A stretch of 64,000 nt of DNA. Origin: RU20A sp042610495. GTDB lineage: Bacteria > Pseudomonadota > Alphaproteobacteria > Rhizobiales > Rhizobiaceae. The position numbers and the translations under genes were made by a program. The DNA lies in the NCBI RefSeq assembly GCF_042610495.1, contig NZ_JBHGAP010000005.1, forward strand, positions 158,330 through 222,329, written 5' to 3'. Under the pieces are notes generated by a model that saw only the letters and a list, made by a program, of their open reading frames with translations, searched no databases and was not told the origin of the DNA. Of the stretch, positions 35,388 through 44,680 are shown piece by piece (the first letter of the stretch is position 1; every line of letters starts with the position of its first letter).

Positions 35388-36461
35388 CTATCTACAGTCA
35401 AAACGTGTATTATCTTCAATGTATTGAAGCTTTTGCTCAGAAAGATCCAGCACGATTCTGCCATCGATCCTGCCCTCTTCCATGCGGGCGAAAATGGCGT
35501 TGATGTTCTCCAGCCGGTCCCAGGAAAAATGCGAGGCGACCTTGCCCTCGCCGGCGAAGGCGAGCGCTTCCTCCAGATCCTGTCGCGTGCCGACGATGGA
35601 ACCGCGCACGGTGATTCTCTTGAGAACGGTGTCGAAAACCGGCAGCGCCACGAAGCCCGGCGGCAGGCCGACGAGCGCCATCGTGCCCTTGGCGCGGAGG
35701 AAGCCGAAGGCCTGTTCCATGGCCTTGGGCGAGACGGCGGTGACAAGCGCGCCATGCACGCCACCCGTCGCCTTCTGCACCTGCTCGATGGCATCGGCAT
35801 CGCGGCCGTTGACCACGACATCGGCGCCGAGCGCCGTCGCGAGCTTCAGCTTGTCGTCGAAGATGTCGGCTGCGACCACATGCATGCCCATGGCCTTGGC
35901 ATATTGCACGGCGAGGTGGCCCAGCCCGCCGATGCCGGAGATGACCACCCATTCGCCGGGGCGGACCTCGGTTTCCTTCAGGCCCTTGTAGACGGTGACG
36001 CCGGCGCAGAGCACCGGCGCGGCCGGGCCAAAGTCGAGACTATCCGGCAGGCGGCCGACAAAGGCCGGATCGGCCAGGCCATACTGCGCGAAGGTACCGT
36101 CCAGCGAATAGCCGGTGTTCTTCTGGCTGCCGCAGAGCGTTTCCCAGCCGGTGCGGCAGGGCGAGCAGCAGCCGCAGGCCGTGTGCAGCCAGGGAACGCC
36201 GACCCTGTCACCTTCGCGGATGCCGGTGACACCGGCGCCGAGCGCGGCGACATGGCCGACGCCTTCATGGCCGGGGATGAAGGGCGGATTGGGTTTGACC
36301 GGCCAATCGCCATTGGCGGCGTGCAGATCGGTGTGGCACACACCGGTCGCGGCGTAGCGGACCAAGATCTGGCCCGGGCCCGGTGTCGGGATCGGGTATT
36401 CCTCGATCGTCAGCGGCTTGCCGAATTCGCGCACCACCGCGGCTTTCATCATCCCTGCCAT
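35388..36461 (-). CDS. adhP: Zinc-dependent alcohol dehydrogenase (AdhP-like)
   Basis: 357 residues. Catalytic zinc ligands are visible in GVCHTDLH and PGHEGVGHV; structural zinc cysteines lie in CGCCSPCRTGWETLC near residue 95. The NAD-binding Rossmann motif is GIGGLGHLAVQYAKA near residue 175. It interconverts primary alcohols and aldehydes with NAD+ in the cytosol. The C-terminus is about 12 residues longer than usual (EQKLQYIEDNTRFDCR). No operon partner on the same strand. Confidence 0.92.
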   Translation of the reverse strand: MAGMMKAAVVREFGKPLTIEEYPIPTPGPGQILVRYAATGVCHTDLHAANGDWPVKPNPPFIPGHEGVGHVAALGAGVTGIREGDRVGVPWLHTACGCCSPCRTGWETLCGSQKNTGYSLDGTFAQYGLADPAFVGRLPDSLDFGPAAPVLCAGVTVYKGLKETEVRPGEWVVISGIGGLGHLAVQYAKAMGMHVVAADIFDDKLKLATALGADVVVNGRDADAIEQVQKATGGVHGALVTAVSPKAMEQAFGFLRAKGTMALVGLPPGFVALPVFDTVLKRITVRGSIVGTRQDLEEALAFAGEGKVASHFSWDRLENINAIFARMEEGRIDGRIVLDLSEQKLQYIEDNTRFDCR

Positions 36462-36564
36462 CGTCGTCTCCTTCGCAGACCTGGCTGCGGGTTTCGGATG
36501 GCCGTCAGTAGCACCGCGTCACGCCGCTGCCCTTGATCGGAATCAACGCGGGGATGCGCCGCCC

Positions 36565-37005
36565 TCAACCCAGTGCGAGATCGAGCGCCAGATAGGCCCA
36601 GAGGCCGACGGTCAAAAGGAGGCTGGCGATGAAGGCGCGGCGGCGCCACATCACGCGGTTGCTCGTCAGGTGAATGGTGGCATGCGCGATGCGGCTGGCG
36701 ACGAACAGCCAGGCGAGCACGACAGGCAGGATGGTCACGGCATCGAAAAGCTGCAGTTGGATGCAGGCGATGTGGAAGAGCACCGGCACTTCGAACTGGT
36801 TGGCGATGTTGTTCTTCGCCGCAAGACTGTCGGCGGGCTCGGCGAGATTGTCCTTGAACTGCGAGACCGACGCCTTGCCGGCGCGAACGGCCGCCACGCG
36901 CCACTTCGAAAGCAGCATGTAGACGGCGAGAACCAGCAGCACATGGGCAAACATCGGCCAGAAGAGATAGGCGGAAGACAGGACGATCACAGGCGGCAAC
37001 TCCAT
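36565..37005 (-). CDS. MAPEG family membrane protein
   Basis: 146 residues from ATG 37005. Four hydrophobic helices are evident (VIVLSSAYLFWPMFAHVLL; VPVLFHIACIQLQLFDAV; TILPVVLAWLFVASRIAHA; FIASLLLTVGLWAYLALDL), and NNIANQFEVPVLFH matches the MAPEG glutathione-site motif (NxxExxxxF type). MAPEG proteins are trimeric membrane glutathione transferases or related proteins; bacterial members are mostly uncharacterised. Stand-alone gene. Confidence 0.82.
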   Translation of the reverse strand: MELPPVIVLSSAYLFWPMFAHVLLVLAVYMLLSKWRVAAVRAGKASVSQFKDNLAEPADSLAAKNNIANQFEVPVLFHIACIQLQLFDAVTILPVVLAWLFVASRIAHATIHLTSNRVMWRRRAFIASLLLTVGLWAYLALDLALG

Positions 37006-37078
37006 CGGTGCGGGGCCGCAGATGTAGAGCAAGCCTGCGGCAAAGGGAAACGCCGATCCGCGCCCGGCCAAACGGAAG

Positions 37079-37102
37079 GCCGCGCCGGAGATCCGGCGCG
37101 GC
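37079..37102 (-). terminator. Hairpin after the secreted-protein gene
   Basis: GCCGCGCCGG and CCGGCGCGGC form a perfect ten-base-pair stem with a four-base loop, about 30 bases downstream of the gene at 37131-37496. Only a short T-containing run follows, so termination is likely but not certain. Confidence 0.5.
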
Positions 37103-37130
37103 CCTGATGGATGGTCTTTCCGACGCGAAC

Positions 37131-37496
37131 TTACTTCTTGAGCGTCAGCGTCTCGGTGCCGGAGCCGGTCTTGCCGGTGATCGTCCAGCCGCCTTCCAGG
37201 ACACCGTTGCCCTTGACCTTGTAGACCACGAGGCCGACGGCATCCTGCAGCACGTAGCCAGCCGCAAAGGCATCGTCATAGAGCATGCAGATGCCGTGCG
37301 AGGTCGTGCCGCCGGTTTCCCAGGTGATGGAGCAGGTCGTGTCGCTTTCGAGCGCAATGGTTGCCGTGCCGCTATAGGCGGAGCCGTCGAGATTGGTGCC
37401 CTCGACGTCATAGGTGCCGGCCGTGACTTCCTGCGCGAATGCGCCCGTGGTCGCGGCCAGGCTGAGTGCGGCCGCGGTCATCAATGTCTTCAGCAT
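37131..37496 (-). CDS. Small secreted protein of unknown function
   Basis: 121 residues. A signal peptide (MLKTLMTAAALSLAATTGAF, cleavage near AFAQE) directs it to the periplasm. The mature part begins VTAGTYDVEGTNLDGSAYSG and contains two Cys (TTCSITW; HGICMLYDD) that could form a disulfide, then Gly-rich beta-type sequence (GGWTITGKTGSGTETLTL). Similar rhizobial proteins are sometimes labelled fibronectin-binding, without evidence I can see here. Confidence 0.65.
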   Translation of the reverse strand: MLKTLMTAAALSLAATTGAFAQEVTAGTYDVEGTNLDGSAYSGTATIALESDTTCSITWETGGTTSHGICMLYDDAFAAGYVLQDAVGLVVYKVKGNGVLEGGWTITGKTGSGTETLTLKK

Positions 37497-37594
37497 GAAA
37501 CTTCCCTCTGCATGGCGCTCCCAACCGCGCCGGACGCGCGCATTCTTGGAATGTTAGAGCCTGCTTGCAACACCCAAAACGGGGCGGAATGACA

Positions 37595-37629
37595 AAGGCC
37601 GTGCTCTTGGTTAAGAGACACGGCCTTTC
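37595..37629 (-). terminator. Terminator of guaB
   Basis: AAAGGCCGTG (37595-37604) and CACGGCCTTT (37620-37629) form a perfect ten-base-pair stem 21 bases beyond the guaB stop. The flanking A/T pairs of the stem supply a short U run on the minus strand. Confidence 0.75.
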
Positions 37630-37650
37630 GATCTTCGCCAGTCGTCTGGA

Positions 37651-39147
37651 TCAGACGGCGCCGGGGTAATTCGGGCTTTCGCGGGTGATCGTCACGTCAT
37701 GGGCGTGGCTTTCGCGCAGGCCGGCGCCGGAAATGCGCACGAAGGTCGCCTTGGCCTGGAAATCCTTGATGTCCTTGCCGCCGACATAGCCCATGGAGGC
37801 CTTGAGGCCACCGGCGAGCTGGTGCAGCACGCCGCCGACCGGCCCCTTGTAGGGCACCTGGCCTTCGATGCCTTCCGGCACGAGCTTCAGCGTGTCGCGC
37901 ACTTCGGCCTGGAAATAGCGGTCAGCCGAGCCGCGCGCCATGGCGCCGACGGAGCCCATGCCGCGATAGGCCTTGAAGGAGCGGCCCTGGTAGAGGAAGA
38001 CCTCGCCCGGGCTTTCATCCGTGCCGGCCAGCAGCGAGCCGATCATGACGGCCGAGGCACCGGCGGCGATCGCCTTGGCGAGGTCGCCGGAGAACTTGAT
38101 GCCGCCATCGGCGATGACGGGGATGTTGCTGGCCTGCGCGGCCTCGACGGAGGCCATGATGGCGGCAAGCTGGGGAACGCCGACACCGGCGACGATGCGC
38201 GTGGTGCAGATCGAGCCAGGACCGATGCCCACCTTGACGGCATCAGCACCGGCATCGATCAGCGCCTTCGTGCCATCGGCGGTGGCGACGTTGCCGGCCA
38301 TAATGCGCACCGAGTTCGACAGTTTCTTGACGCGGGTGACGGCGTCCAGAACGCGCTGCGAATGGCCGTGGGCGGTATCGACGACGATGAGGTCGACGCC
38401 GGCATCGATGAGGCGTTCGGCACGTTCGAAACCGTCGTCACCCACAGAGATGGCAGCGGCGGCGCGCAGCCGGCCCTGCGCATCCTTGGAGGCGTTCGGG
38501 TTCAGCTGCGACTTTTCGATGTCCTTGACGGTGATGAGGCCGACGCAGCGCCCCTCGCCATCCACCACCAGCAGCTTTTCGATGCGGTGCGAATGCAGAA
38601 GGCGCTTGGCCTCGACCTGATCAACGTTTTCCTTGACCGTCACGAGGTTCTCGCGGGTCATGAGTTCGTAGATCTTCTGGGCAGGATTGGAGGCAAAACG
38701 CACGTCGCGGTTGGTGAGGATGCCGACGAGGCGGCCCGCCTTGCCGGAGGCGGCGTTTTCGACAACCGGGATGCCGGAGATGCCGTGGATCTTCATCAGC
38801 GACAGGGCATCGGCGAGCGTCGCATCCGGGCCGATGGTGACGGGGTTGACCACCATGCCGCTTTCGAACTTCTTGACCTGGCGGACTTCCTCGGCCTGTT
38901 CCGCCGGCGTCAGGTTGCGGTGGATGACGCCGAGGCCGCCGGCCTGGGCCATGGCGATGGCGAGGCGCCCTTCCGTCACCGTGTCCATGGCCGAGGAGAG
39001 GATCGGCAGGTTCAGCTCGAAATCATGGGCGATGCGGGTCGCGACATTCGTCTGGCCGGGCATGACTTCGGAGTGACCGGGCTGCAGGAGCACGTCGTCG
39101 AAGGTCAGGGCCTCCATGCCGGTAGCTGTCTCGATGATGCGGGCCAT
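37651..39147 (-). CDS. guaB: Inosine-5'-monophosphate dehydrogenase
   Basis: 498 residues from ATG 39147, preceded by AAAGGA. It oxidises IMP to XMP with NAD+, the committed step to GMP. The TIM barrel starts TFDDVLLQPGHSEVMPG and is interrupted by two CBS modules (about residues 95-205: ISGIPVV; LLVVDGEGRCVGLITVKDIE). The catalytic loop is GPGSICTTRIVAGVGVPQ with active-site Cys near residue 310, and the mobile flap includes GAMARGSADRYFQ. Stand-alone with its own terminator. Confidence 0.97.
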   Translation of the reverse strand: MARIIETATGMEALTFDDVLLQPGHSEVMPGQTNVATRIAHDFELNLPILSSAMDTVTEGRLAIAMAQAGGLGVIHRNLTPAEQAEEVRQVKKFESGMVVNPVTIGPDATLADALSLMKIHGISGIPVVENAASGKAGRLVGILTNRDVRFASNPAQKIYELMTRENLVTVKENVDQVEAKRLLHSHRIEKLLVVDGEGRCVGLITVKDIEKSQLNPNASKDAQGRLRAAAAISVGDDGFERAERLIDAGVDLIVVDTAHGHSQRVLDAVTRVKKLSNSVRIMAGNVATADGTKALIDAGADAVKVGIGPGSICTTRIVAGVGVPQLAAIMASVEAAQASNIPVIADGGIKFSGDLAKAIAAGASAVMIGSLLAGTDESPGEVFLYQGRSFKAYRGMGSVGAMARGSADRYFQAEVRDTLKLVPEGIEGQVPYKGPVGGVLHQLAGGLKASMGYVGGKDIKDFQAKATFVRISGAGLRESHAHDVTITRESPNYPGAV

Positions 39148-39425
39148 GCCAATATCCTTTTCACAAACGAAAAACGAAACGGTTCCGGAACGGCGGGTCG
39201 CCCGGTCGCTGGAAGCGTTTCTTGGAAGTTGGCGAGGGCACGTAACACGTCTTTGACAGGTTGGGAACTGAAAAAACCGCACGCCTGACCTGCCTTGCAA
39301 GTCGATCAAATCGGTTGACGGTCCATTAGCCCTTTATGGTGGCCTCGTTTTTAAGCTCTGCCGGTTAGGTTGTGCTCACGGTTCGGGAACAGAACCGGAT
39401 AAAAGCTTTTCGAACGGGGACTAAA

Positions 39426-39734
39426 ATGACTGCCATCAGGAAGCGGGCCCAGGCCCTCGAAACGGAGTTCGCCTACCAGCAGGAATTCATGTTCAAGGCC
39501 GAGGCGCGGCGCAATGCGCTGGTCGGCCTGTGGGCTGCCGCAACCATGCGCCGGCAGGATGCGGATGCCTACGCGCAGGAGCTGGCTCTTGCCTCTGCCG
39601 AAGGCCCGACTGCGGCCTTTGAGCGCCTGCGCTCCGATCTTGCGCTGGCCGGCGCATCCGTCAGCGACGACGAATTGCAGAGCCGCATGGCTGCCGTGCT
39701 GCGCGACGTCGCGCGCGACATGCACGATCACTGA
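39426..39734 (+). CDS. DUF1476 protein, ATPase-inhibitor zeta-subunit type
   Basis: 102 residues from ATG 39426. The segment LETEFAYQQEFMFKAEARRN followed by ALVGLWAA matches the core of the DUF1476 family (KFA..EELRFKAEARRNKLLGLWAA), whose characterised member in Paracoccus is the zeta inhibitor of the F1-ATPase. The end VSDDELQSRMAAVLRDVARD also fits. The extreme N-terminus, which carries the inhibitory DDREKAFE region in canonical zeta, is different (MTAIRKRAQA), so this may be a diverged paralogue. It is far from the atp operon as far as can be seen. Confidence 0.75.
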   Translation: MTAIRKRAQALETEFAYQQEFMFKAEARRNALVGLWAAATMRRQDADAYAQELALASAEGPTAAFERLRSDLALAGASVSDDELQSRMAAVLRDVARDMHDH

Positions 39735-39824
39735 TCGCGGTCAGCGAAAGCCCGCCGCCTCGGAAGAAGCGACGGGCCCAGACGCGCGGCCGGTGCTGTC
39801 GGCCACAGCGTCGAACGCCGGGCG

Positions 39825-39995
39825 GCGACAGACATCATCCGTCCCGCCCGTTTGACGATCGGCCTCAGATATCGAACTGGTAGCTGGCCGGAACGAAGCG
39901 GTAGCCCTGNGCGACAGACATCATCCGTCCCGCCCGTTTGACGATCGGCCTCAGATATCGAACTGGTAGCTGGCCGGAACGAAGCGGTAGCCCTG
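39825..39995. repeat. 85-bp perfect direct duplication around a single N (assembly join)
   Basis: Bases 39825-39909 and 39911-39995 are identical, separated only by an N at 39910. The duplicated segment includes the 3' end of the metallo-beta-lactamase gene. This is what an unmerged overlap between two contigs looks like, not a biological repeat. Confidence 0.9.
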
Positions 39996-40958
39996 ATCCT
40001 GCTTTTCCACGAAGCCGACGGCCGGGAACGGCATGTGGTAGCCGACGAAGGGCAGACGATCGGTCGCGATCATGTCGAAAACCTTCTTGCGGGTCGCGGC
40101 GGCTGCGGCCTTGTCCATGTCGAAGCGCACTTCCCAGTCGGGACGCTGCAGCGAGAGGACGAAGTGGTTGGCCGTATCGGCCGTCAGGATCATCGCCTTG
40201 CCGTCGGATTCGATGCGGTAGACCATGTGGCCAGGCGAGTGACCGAAGGCATTCATGCCGGAGATGCCGGAGACGACCTCGCCGCCATCGCCGATGAAGG
40301 TCGCCTTTTCCGCGAGCGGCGCGAATTTGGCGAGCACGGTCTTGTGGCCGTTCTCGGCCGGCGTGCCGACGCGGGCCGCGTCCTTCCAGAAATCGTACTC
40401 GGTCTGGCCGGTCACATAGCGTGCGTTCGGGAAGGCCGGCTTGCCGCCCTCCATGAGGCCGCCGATGTGGTCGCCATGCATGTGGGTGATGACGACGACC
40501 GAGACCTTGTCGGGGGTGTAGCCCGCAGCCGCCAGGCCCTTGATCAGCTGGCCGGCGCCCGCCTCGCGGCCGCCCTCGCCCATGCCGGTATCGAAGAGAA
40601 CGACTTCCGAGCCGGTGTCGACCAGCGTCGGCGAGAAGCCGTTGACGAACTTGTCGGCCGGCAGGAAATTGGCGGTCAGGAGCTCCCCGACGGCTTCGGG
40701 CGTCTGGTTGGTCCCGAAGGTTTCCTGCGGTTTTTCCGAGACGCGCTTGCCATCGGAGATCACGGTGACCTTGAAGCCGCCGAGCGGGAAGCTGTGAATG
40801 CGGGGCGCAGGCTCGGCGCCGGCAGCCGGTGCGGCGGCATTCTGGGCCGAGGCGAGCCGCGGCAGGATGGCGGGTGCGGCGAGTGCGCCGGCGGTCAGCC
40901 CGAAGAGAACGCGGCGATTGAGCGTGAAGGCGGCGGGCGTCGAAAGCGGTTCGGACAT
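39951..40958 (-). CDS. Tat-exported metallo-beta-lactamase-fold hydrolase
   Basis: 335 residues. The N-terminus NRRVLFGLTAGALAAPAIL with an Ala-rich end (RLASAQNA) looks like a Tat signal with twin arginine. The MBL domain has VLFDTGMGEGG, the zinc motif THMHGDHIGGL near residue 160, GHSPGHMVYRI near residue 238 and ILTADTANH near residue 255. It therefore is a periplasmic zinc hydrolase; lactonase-like and other MBL reactions are all possible. Its last 15 codons also occur in the duplicated contig end to the left of the N. Confidence 0.85.
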   Translation of the reverse strand: MSEPLSTPAAFTLNRRVLFGLTAGALAAPAILPRLASAQNAAAPAAGAEPAPRIHSFPLGGFKVTVISDGKRVSEKPQETFGTNQTPEAVGELLTANFLPADKFVNGFSPTLVDTGSEVVLFDTGMGEGGREAGAGQLIKGLAAAGYTPDKVSVVVITHMHGDHIGGLMEGGKPAFPNARYVTGQTEYDFWKDAARVGTPAENGHKTVLAKFAPLAEKATFIGDGGEVVSGISGMNAFGHSPGHMVYRIESDGKAMILTADTANHFVLSLQRPDWEVRFDMDKAAAAATRKKVFDMIATDRLPFVGYHMPFPAVGFVEKQDQGYRFVPASYQFDI

Positions 40959-41246
40959 GGCAATATCCTCTTTTGCTGGTCGGCTTGCGGGTGGCGGCCG
41001 GATGGCCGGTAGTGAAAAGCCTCAAGTCATTTCCGTCGCCGCTTACGAAGGCCACGGCTGTCTGGACCATGCTGCAAGATAGGCGCACCAGCCGGAAAGA
41101 CACGTCTCTCACAGCGATGTGATGGACCCTTACCAAATCTTCATCTTTGCGAGAGGACAGGTGGAGTAACGACGCTATCTATTGCCTCGACCAAGATCCC
41201 GACGGGCCGCGCCCTCCCCTTCCGGCCCCCATCCGATGCGTGCCCC

Positions 41247-42701
41247 ATGCCAGTCTCTGCTTCAGACCTTTCCCCGTCCGAACCCGCCCCGCTCAACAGG
41301 CTGGTGCCGATCATTCTCGCCGTCGCGCTTTTCATGGAGCAGATGGACTCGACCGTGATCTCCACCTCGCTGCCGGCGATTGCGCGCGATCTCGGCGTCG
41401 GCCCCATCACGCTCAAGCTGGCGCTGACCGCCTACATGGTGTCGCTTGCCATCTTCATTCCCTTGAGCGGCTGGATGGCGGACCGTTTCGGCGCCAAGCG
41501 CGTGTTTCGCTGGGCGATCCTCGTCTTCATCGCCGGTTCCATTCTCTGCTCCGTGTCGTCGAGCCTCGTGGATTTCGTGCTGGCGCGGTTCCTGCAGGGC
41601 ATGGGCGGGGCGATGATGACGCCTGTGGCGCGCCTGGTGCTGGTGCGCGGCACCGACCGGCGCCAGCTTGTCTCCGCCATGGCGCTGCTGACCATTCCGG
41701 CCCTTGTCGGGCCGCTCGCCGGACCGCCGCTCGGCGGCTTCATCACCACCTATTTCTCCTGGCACTGGATCTTCCTCATCAACGTTCCGGTCGGGCTGAT
41801 CGGCTACATCGCGTCGGGGCTCTACCTGCCGGTGATCGAGGCCGCGGCCCCGCCGCCGATCGACGTCAGGGGCTTTCTGCTGAGTGCGATCGCCGCCGCC
41901 GGCACCATGTTCGGTCTTTCGGTCGTCAGCATGCCGGCCCTTCCGCCGGTGATCGGGATCGCGGCGATTGTCATCGGCGTCGTTTGCGGCGTGCTCTACG
42001 TCTTCCACGCCCGCCGGCATCCAGCCCCCATCCTCGACCTCAAGCTCTTCCGCGACAGCGCGTTTCGCGCGGCAGCGACGGGCGGCACGCTGTTTCGCAT
42101 CTCGGTCGGCGCGGTGCCCTTTCTGCTGCCGCTGATGCTGCAGGTGGGCTTCGGGCTTAATGCCTTCCAGTCGGGCATGATCACCTTCGTCGGGGCGATC
42201 GGCGCCATCACCACCAAGTTTTTCGCCCGCCGCGTGCTGGCTGCGGCGGGTTTCCGTACCACGCTGATCATCGCGGCGCTGATCGGCTCGGCCATGACCT
42301 TCGCCAACGGCCTTTTCACGCCGGCCACGCCCTATGCCGTGATGTTCTGCACGCTGCTGATCGCCGGATTTGCGCGGTCCTTCTTCTTCACCAGCGTCAA
42401 TGCGCTCTCCTTCGCCGATATCGACGACCGGGACGCCAGCAAGGCGACCGCCATGAGCGCGGTGCTGCAGCAGATGAGCCTGGCGCTCGGCGTGGCCGTT
42501 GCCGGCACGATCCTCGAGCTGGAGAACCTTTTCACCGGCACGCGCCTGACGCTCGGCGATTTCCAGCTCGCCTTCATGATCATCGCCGTACTGACGCTGC
42601 TGGCCGTGATCCCCTTCGTGCGCATGGATGGCAATGCAGGGGAGCGCGTATCGGGCCATCGCAGCAGGGCGGCAAAGCTGGTCGAGGAAGCGGCGGAGTG
42701 A
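41247..42701 (+). CDS. MFS multidrug transporter, DHA2 (14-helix, EmrB-like) family
   Basis: 484 residues. Motif MEQMDSTVISTSLPAIARDL at helix 1 is the DHA2 signature, and GWMADRFGAKRVFR is MFS motif A. About 14 helices are visible. A proton-driven drug or metabolite exporter in the inner membrane is expected. No adaptor (EmrA-like) gene is beside it. It is followed by a very strong hairpin. Confidence 0.9.
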   Translation: MPVSASDLSPSEPAPLNRLVPIILAVALFMEQMDSTVISTSLPAIARDLGVGPITLKLALTAYMVSLAIFIPLSGWMADRFGAKRVFRWAILVFIAGSILCSVSSSLVDFVLARFLQGMGGAMMTPVARLVLVRGTDRRQLVSAMALLTIPALVGPLAGPPLGGFITTYFSWHWIFLINVPVGLIGYIASGLYLPVIEAAAPPPIDVRGFLLSAIAAAGTMFGLSVVSMPALPPVIGIAAIVIGVVCGVLYVFHARRHPAPILDLKLFRDSAFRAAATGGTLFRISVGAVPFLLPLMLQVGFGLNAFQSGMITFVGAIGAITTKFFARRVLAAAGFRTTLIIAALIGSAMTFANGLFTPATPYAVMFCTLLIAGFARSFFFTSVNALSFADIDDRDASKATAMSAVLQQMSLALGVAVAGTILELENLFTGTRLTLGDFQLAFMIIAVLTLLAVIPFVRMDGNAGERVSGHRSRAAKLVEEAAE

Positions 42702-42788
42702 AAGCAGGCGGCCGCGGGCAGTCGCCCGGCCGTTCATCGACGCCGTTTCGTCGCTGACAGCCTTCGTGGCACCTTTTCCCCAAACGGA

Positions 42789-42823
42789 AACGTCCGGTCA
42801 CCCAGGCGAGTGACCGGACGTTT
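42789..42823. terminator. Bidirectional terminator between two convergent transporter genes
   Basis: AACGTCCGGTCAC (42789-42801) pairs perfectly with GTGACCGGACGTT (42810-42822) around an eight-base loop, with A residues on the left and T residues on the right. It lies between the convergent genes ending at 42701 and 42884 and can serve both. Confidence 0.88.
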
Positions 42824-42883
42824 GCCCTTGTCTGCATTGACCTGCGAGGACGGGGCCCGGTGAGCCCCGTCCGGAACCATGCC

Positions 42884-44680
42884 TCACCGCGCGTCGTCGG
42901 CGAAGATGTCCTTCTTGTGCGTGCCGCCGGGCACGAAGAGCACGCCGATGACGACCGTCGCAGCGGCGATCACGATCGGGTACCACAGGCCGCCATAGAC
43001 GTTGCCGGTCTGGGCGGAGATGGCGAAGGCGGTGGCCGGCATCAGGCCGCCGAACCAGCCGTTGCCGATATGGTAGGGCAGCGACAGGCCGGAGTAGCGG
43101 ATGCGGGTCGGGAAGAGTTCGACCAGCATGGCGGCGATCGGACCGTAGACCATGGTCACCAGCAGGATCAGATAGGTCAGGATCAGGATGACCGTGATCT
43201 TCTGGCCGGTGAAGATGTCGAAGAAGTTGCCGGCCTTGATGACCGTCGTGTTGGCTTCCGCGCTCAGCGGGTAGCCGGCGGCCGTCAGCGCGTCGTTGAC
43301 AGACTTGGTGAAGGCGGCCGGCACTGCCTTGACATCGTCACCGGCAAGCGTTGCGGCGTTGTAGGCCGGGATGACGGTGTCGCCGATCTTGATCTGCGCC
43401 GTCGTGGCGGCCGCATCCTCGACCGTTTCATAATTCACCGAGGTCTTGGCGAGCGTCGATTTCGCGATGTCGCAGGACGAGGTGAACTTGGCCGTGCCCG
43501 TCGGGTTGAACTGGAACGAGCAGTCGCCGGGGGCGGCGGTCACGATGACCGGGGTCTGGTGGGCGGCATAGAGCGCCGGATTGGCCGTCTTCGTCAGAAG
43601 CGGGAAGACGGAGTGGTACGTGAGCGCGGCAATCAGGCAGCCGGCGAGGATGATCGGCTTGCGGCCGATGCGGTCCGACAGCGAGCCGAAGAACAGGAAG
43701 CCGCCGGTGCCGAGGATCAGAGACCAGGCCACCATGACGTTGGCGGTGAAGCTGTCGACCTTGACGACGTTCTGGATGAAGAACAGCGCGTAGAACTGGC
43801 CCGAATACCAGACAACGGCCTGGCCGGCGACGAGGCCGAAGAGCGCGATGAGGGCGAACTTGCCGTTCTTCCAGGTGCCGAAGGCTTCGCGCAGCGGGGC
43901 CTTGGATGCGGTGCCCTCGGCCTTCATCTTCTTGAAGGCGGGGGATTCATGCATCTGCATGCGGATATAGAGCGAAACCAGGAGCAGGATGATCGAGCCG
44001 AGGAACGGGATGCGCCAGCCCCAGAGATCGAAGGCCTTGATCATCTTCGGCGTGCCTTCCGGGTTCATGACGGCGGCACCGGCCGCATCGAGAACCGGGG
44101 TCGGATCCCAGTGGCTGTTCACATAGCTCTGTACCGAGAGGATGACGACGAGCGAGAGCAGGAGCCCGAGCGTTGCCGTCGTCTGGATGAAGGCCGTGAA
44201 ATAGCCGCGCTGGTTGGCCGGCGCGTGCTCGGCCACGTAGACAGCGGCACCGCCATATTCACCGCCGAGCGCCAGGCCCTGGGCCATACGCAGGATGATG
44301 AGGATGATCGGCGCGGCCGCACCCCAGCTGTTGTAGGTCGGCAGCATGCCGACGAGGAAGGTGGAGAAGCCCATGATGAGAATGGTCATCAGGAAGGTGT
44401 ATTTGCGGCCGATGAGGTCGCCGAGCGCCCCGAAGACCAGCGCACCGAAGGGCCGCACGATGAAGCCGGCGGCGAAGGCCAGAAGCGCGAACACGTTGCG
44501 CGTTGCTTCCGGGAAAGCCGTAAAGAACTGCGCGCCGATGATGGCCGCCAGTGAGCCGTAAAGATAGAAATCGTACCACTCGAAGACCGTGCCTGCGGAG
44601 GAGGCCAGGATGACCTTCTTCTCCTCCGCTGTCATGGGACGCGAGCGGTCCCCGACATTGCTGATATCCGTCGCTGCCAT
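42884..44680 (-). CDS. MFS transporter, metabolite:H+ symporter (MHS) family
   Basis: 598 residues. Features of the ProP/ShiA/KgtP group: GTVFEWYDFYLYGSLA near residue 30, the motif-A GALGDLIGRKYTF, and RMAQGLALGGEYGGAAVYVA. Between helices near residue 370 and 500 lies an extended non-membrane loop of ~125 residues with two Cys (GDCSFQF; SSCDIAK), presumably periplasmic. Some MHS transporters have such a loop. Substrate is probably a small organic acid or osmolyte but cannot be named. Confidence 0.88.
   Translation of the reverse strand: MAATDISNVGDRSRPMTAEEKKVILASSAGTVFEWYDFYLYGSLAAIIGAQFFTAFPEATRNVFALLAFAAGFIVRPFGALVFGALGDLIGRKYTFLMTILIMGFSTFLVGMLPTYNSWGAAAPIILIILRMAQGLALGGEYGGAAVYVAEHAPANQRGYFTAFIQTTATLGLLLSLVVILSVQSYVNSHWDPTPVLDAAGAAVMNPEGTPKMIKAFDLWGWRIPFLGSIILLLVSLYIRMQMHESPAFKKMKAEGTASKAPLREAFGTWKNGKFALIALFGLVAGQAVVWYSGQFYALFFIQNVVKVDSFTANVMVAWSLILGTGGFLFFGSLSDRIGRKPIILAGCLIAALTYHSVFPLLTKTANPALYAAHQTPVIVTAAPGDCSFQFNPTGTAKFTSSCDIAKSTLAKTSVNYETVEDAAATTAQIKIGDTVIPAYNAATLAGDDVKAVPAAFTKSVNDALTAAGYPLSAEANTTVIKAGNFFDIFTGQKITVILILTYLILLVTMVYGPIAAMLVELFPTRIRYSGLSLPYHIGNGWFGGLMPATAFAISAQTGNVYGGLWYPIVIAAATVVIGVLFVPGGTHKKDIFADDAR

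Noticed and set aside
39825..39995. Target-site duplication or tandem repeat
   Set aside because: Perfect 85-base identity with a lone N between copies and no mobile element is an assembly artefact pattern.
39865..41136. A 423-codon minus-strand open frame crossing the N
   Set aside because: Out of frame with the metallo-beta-lactamase gene for most of its length; created by the duplicated contig end.
41262..42737. A 491-codon minus-strand open frame
   Set aside because: Antisense to the DHA2 transporter; composed mainly of Arg, Asp, Gly and His as expected for a shadow frame.
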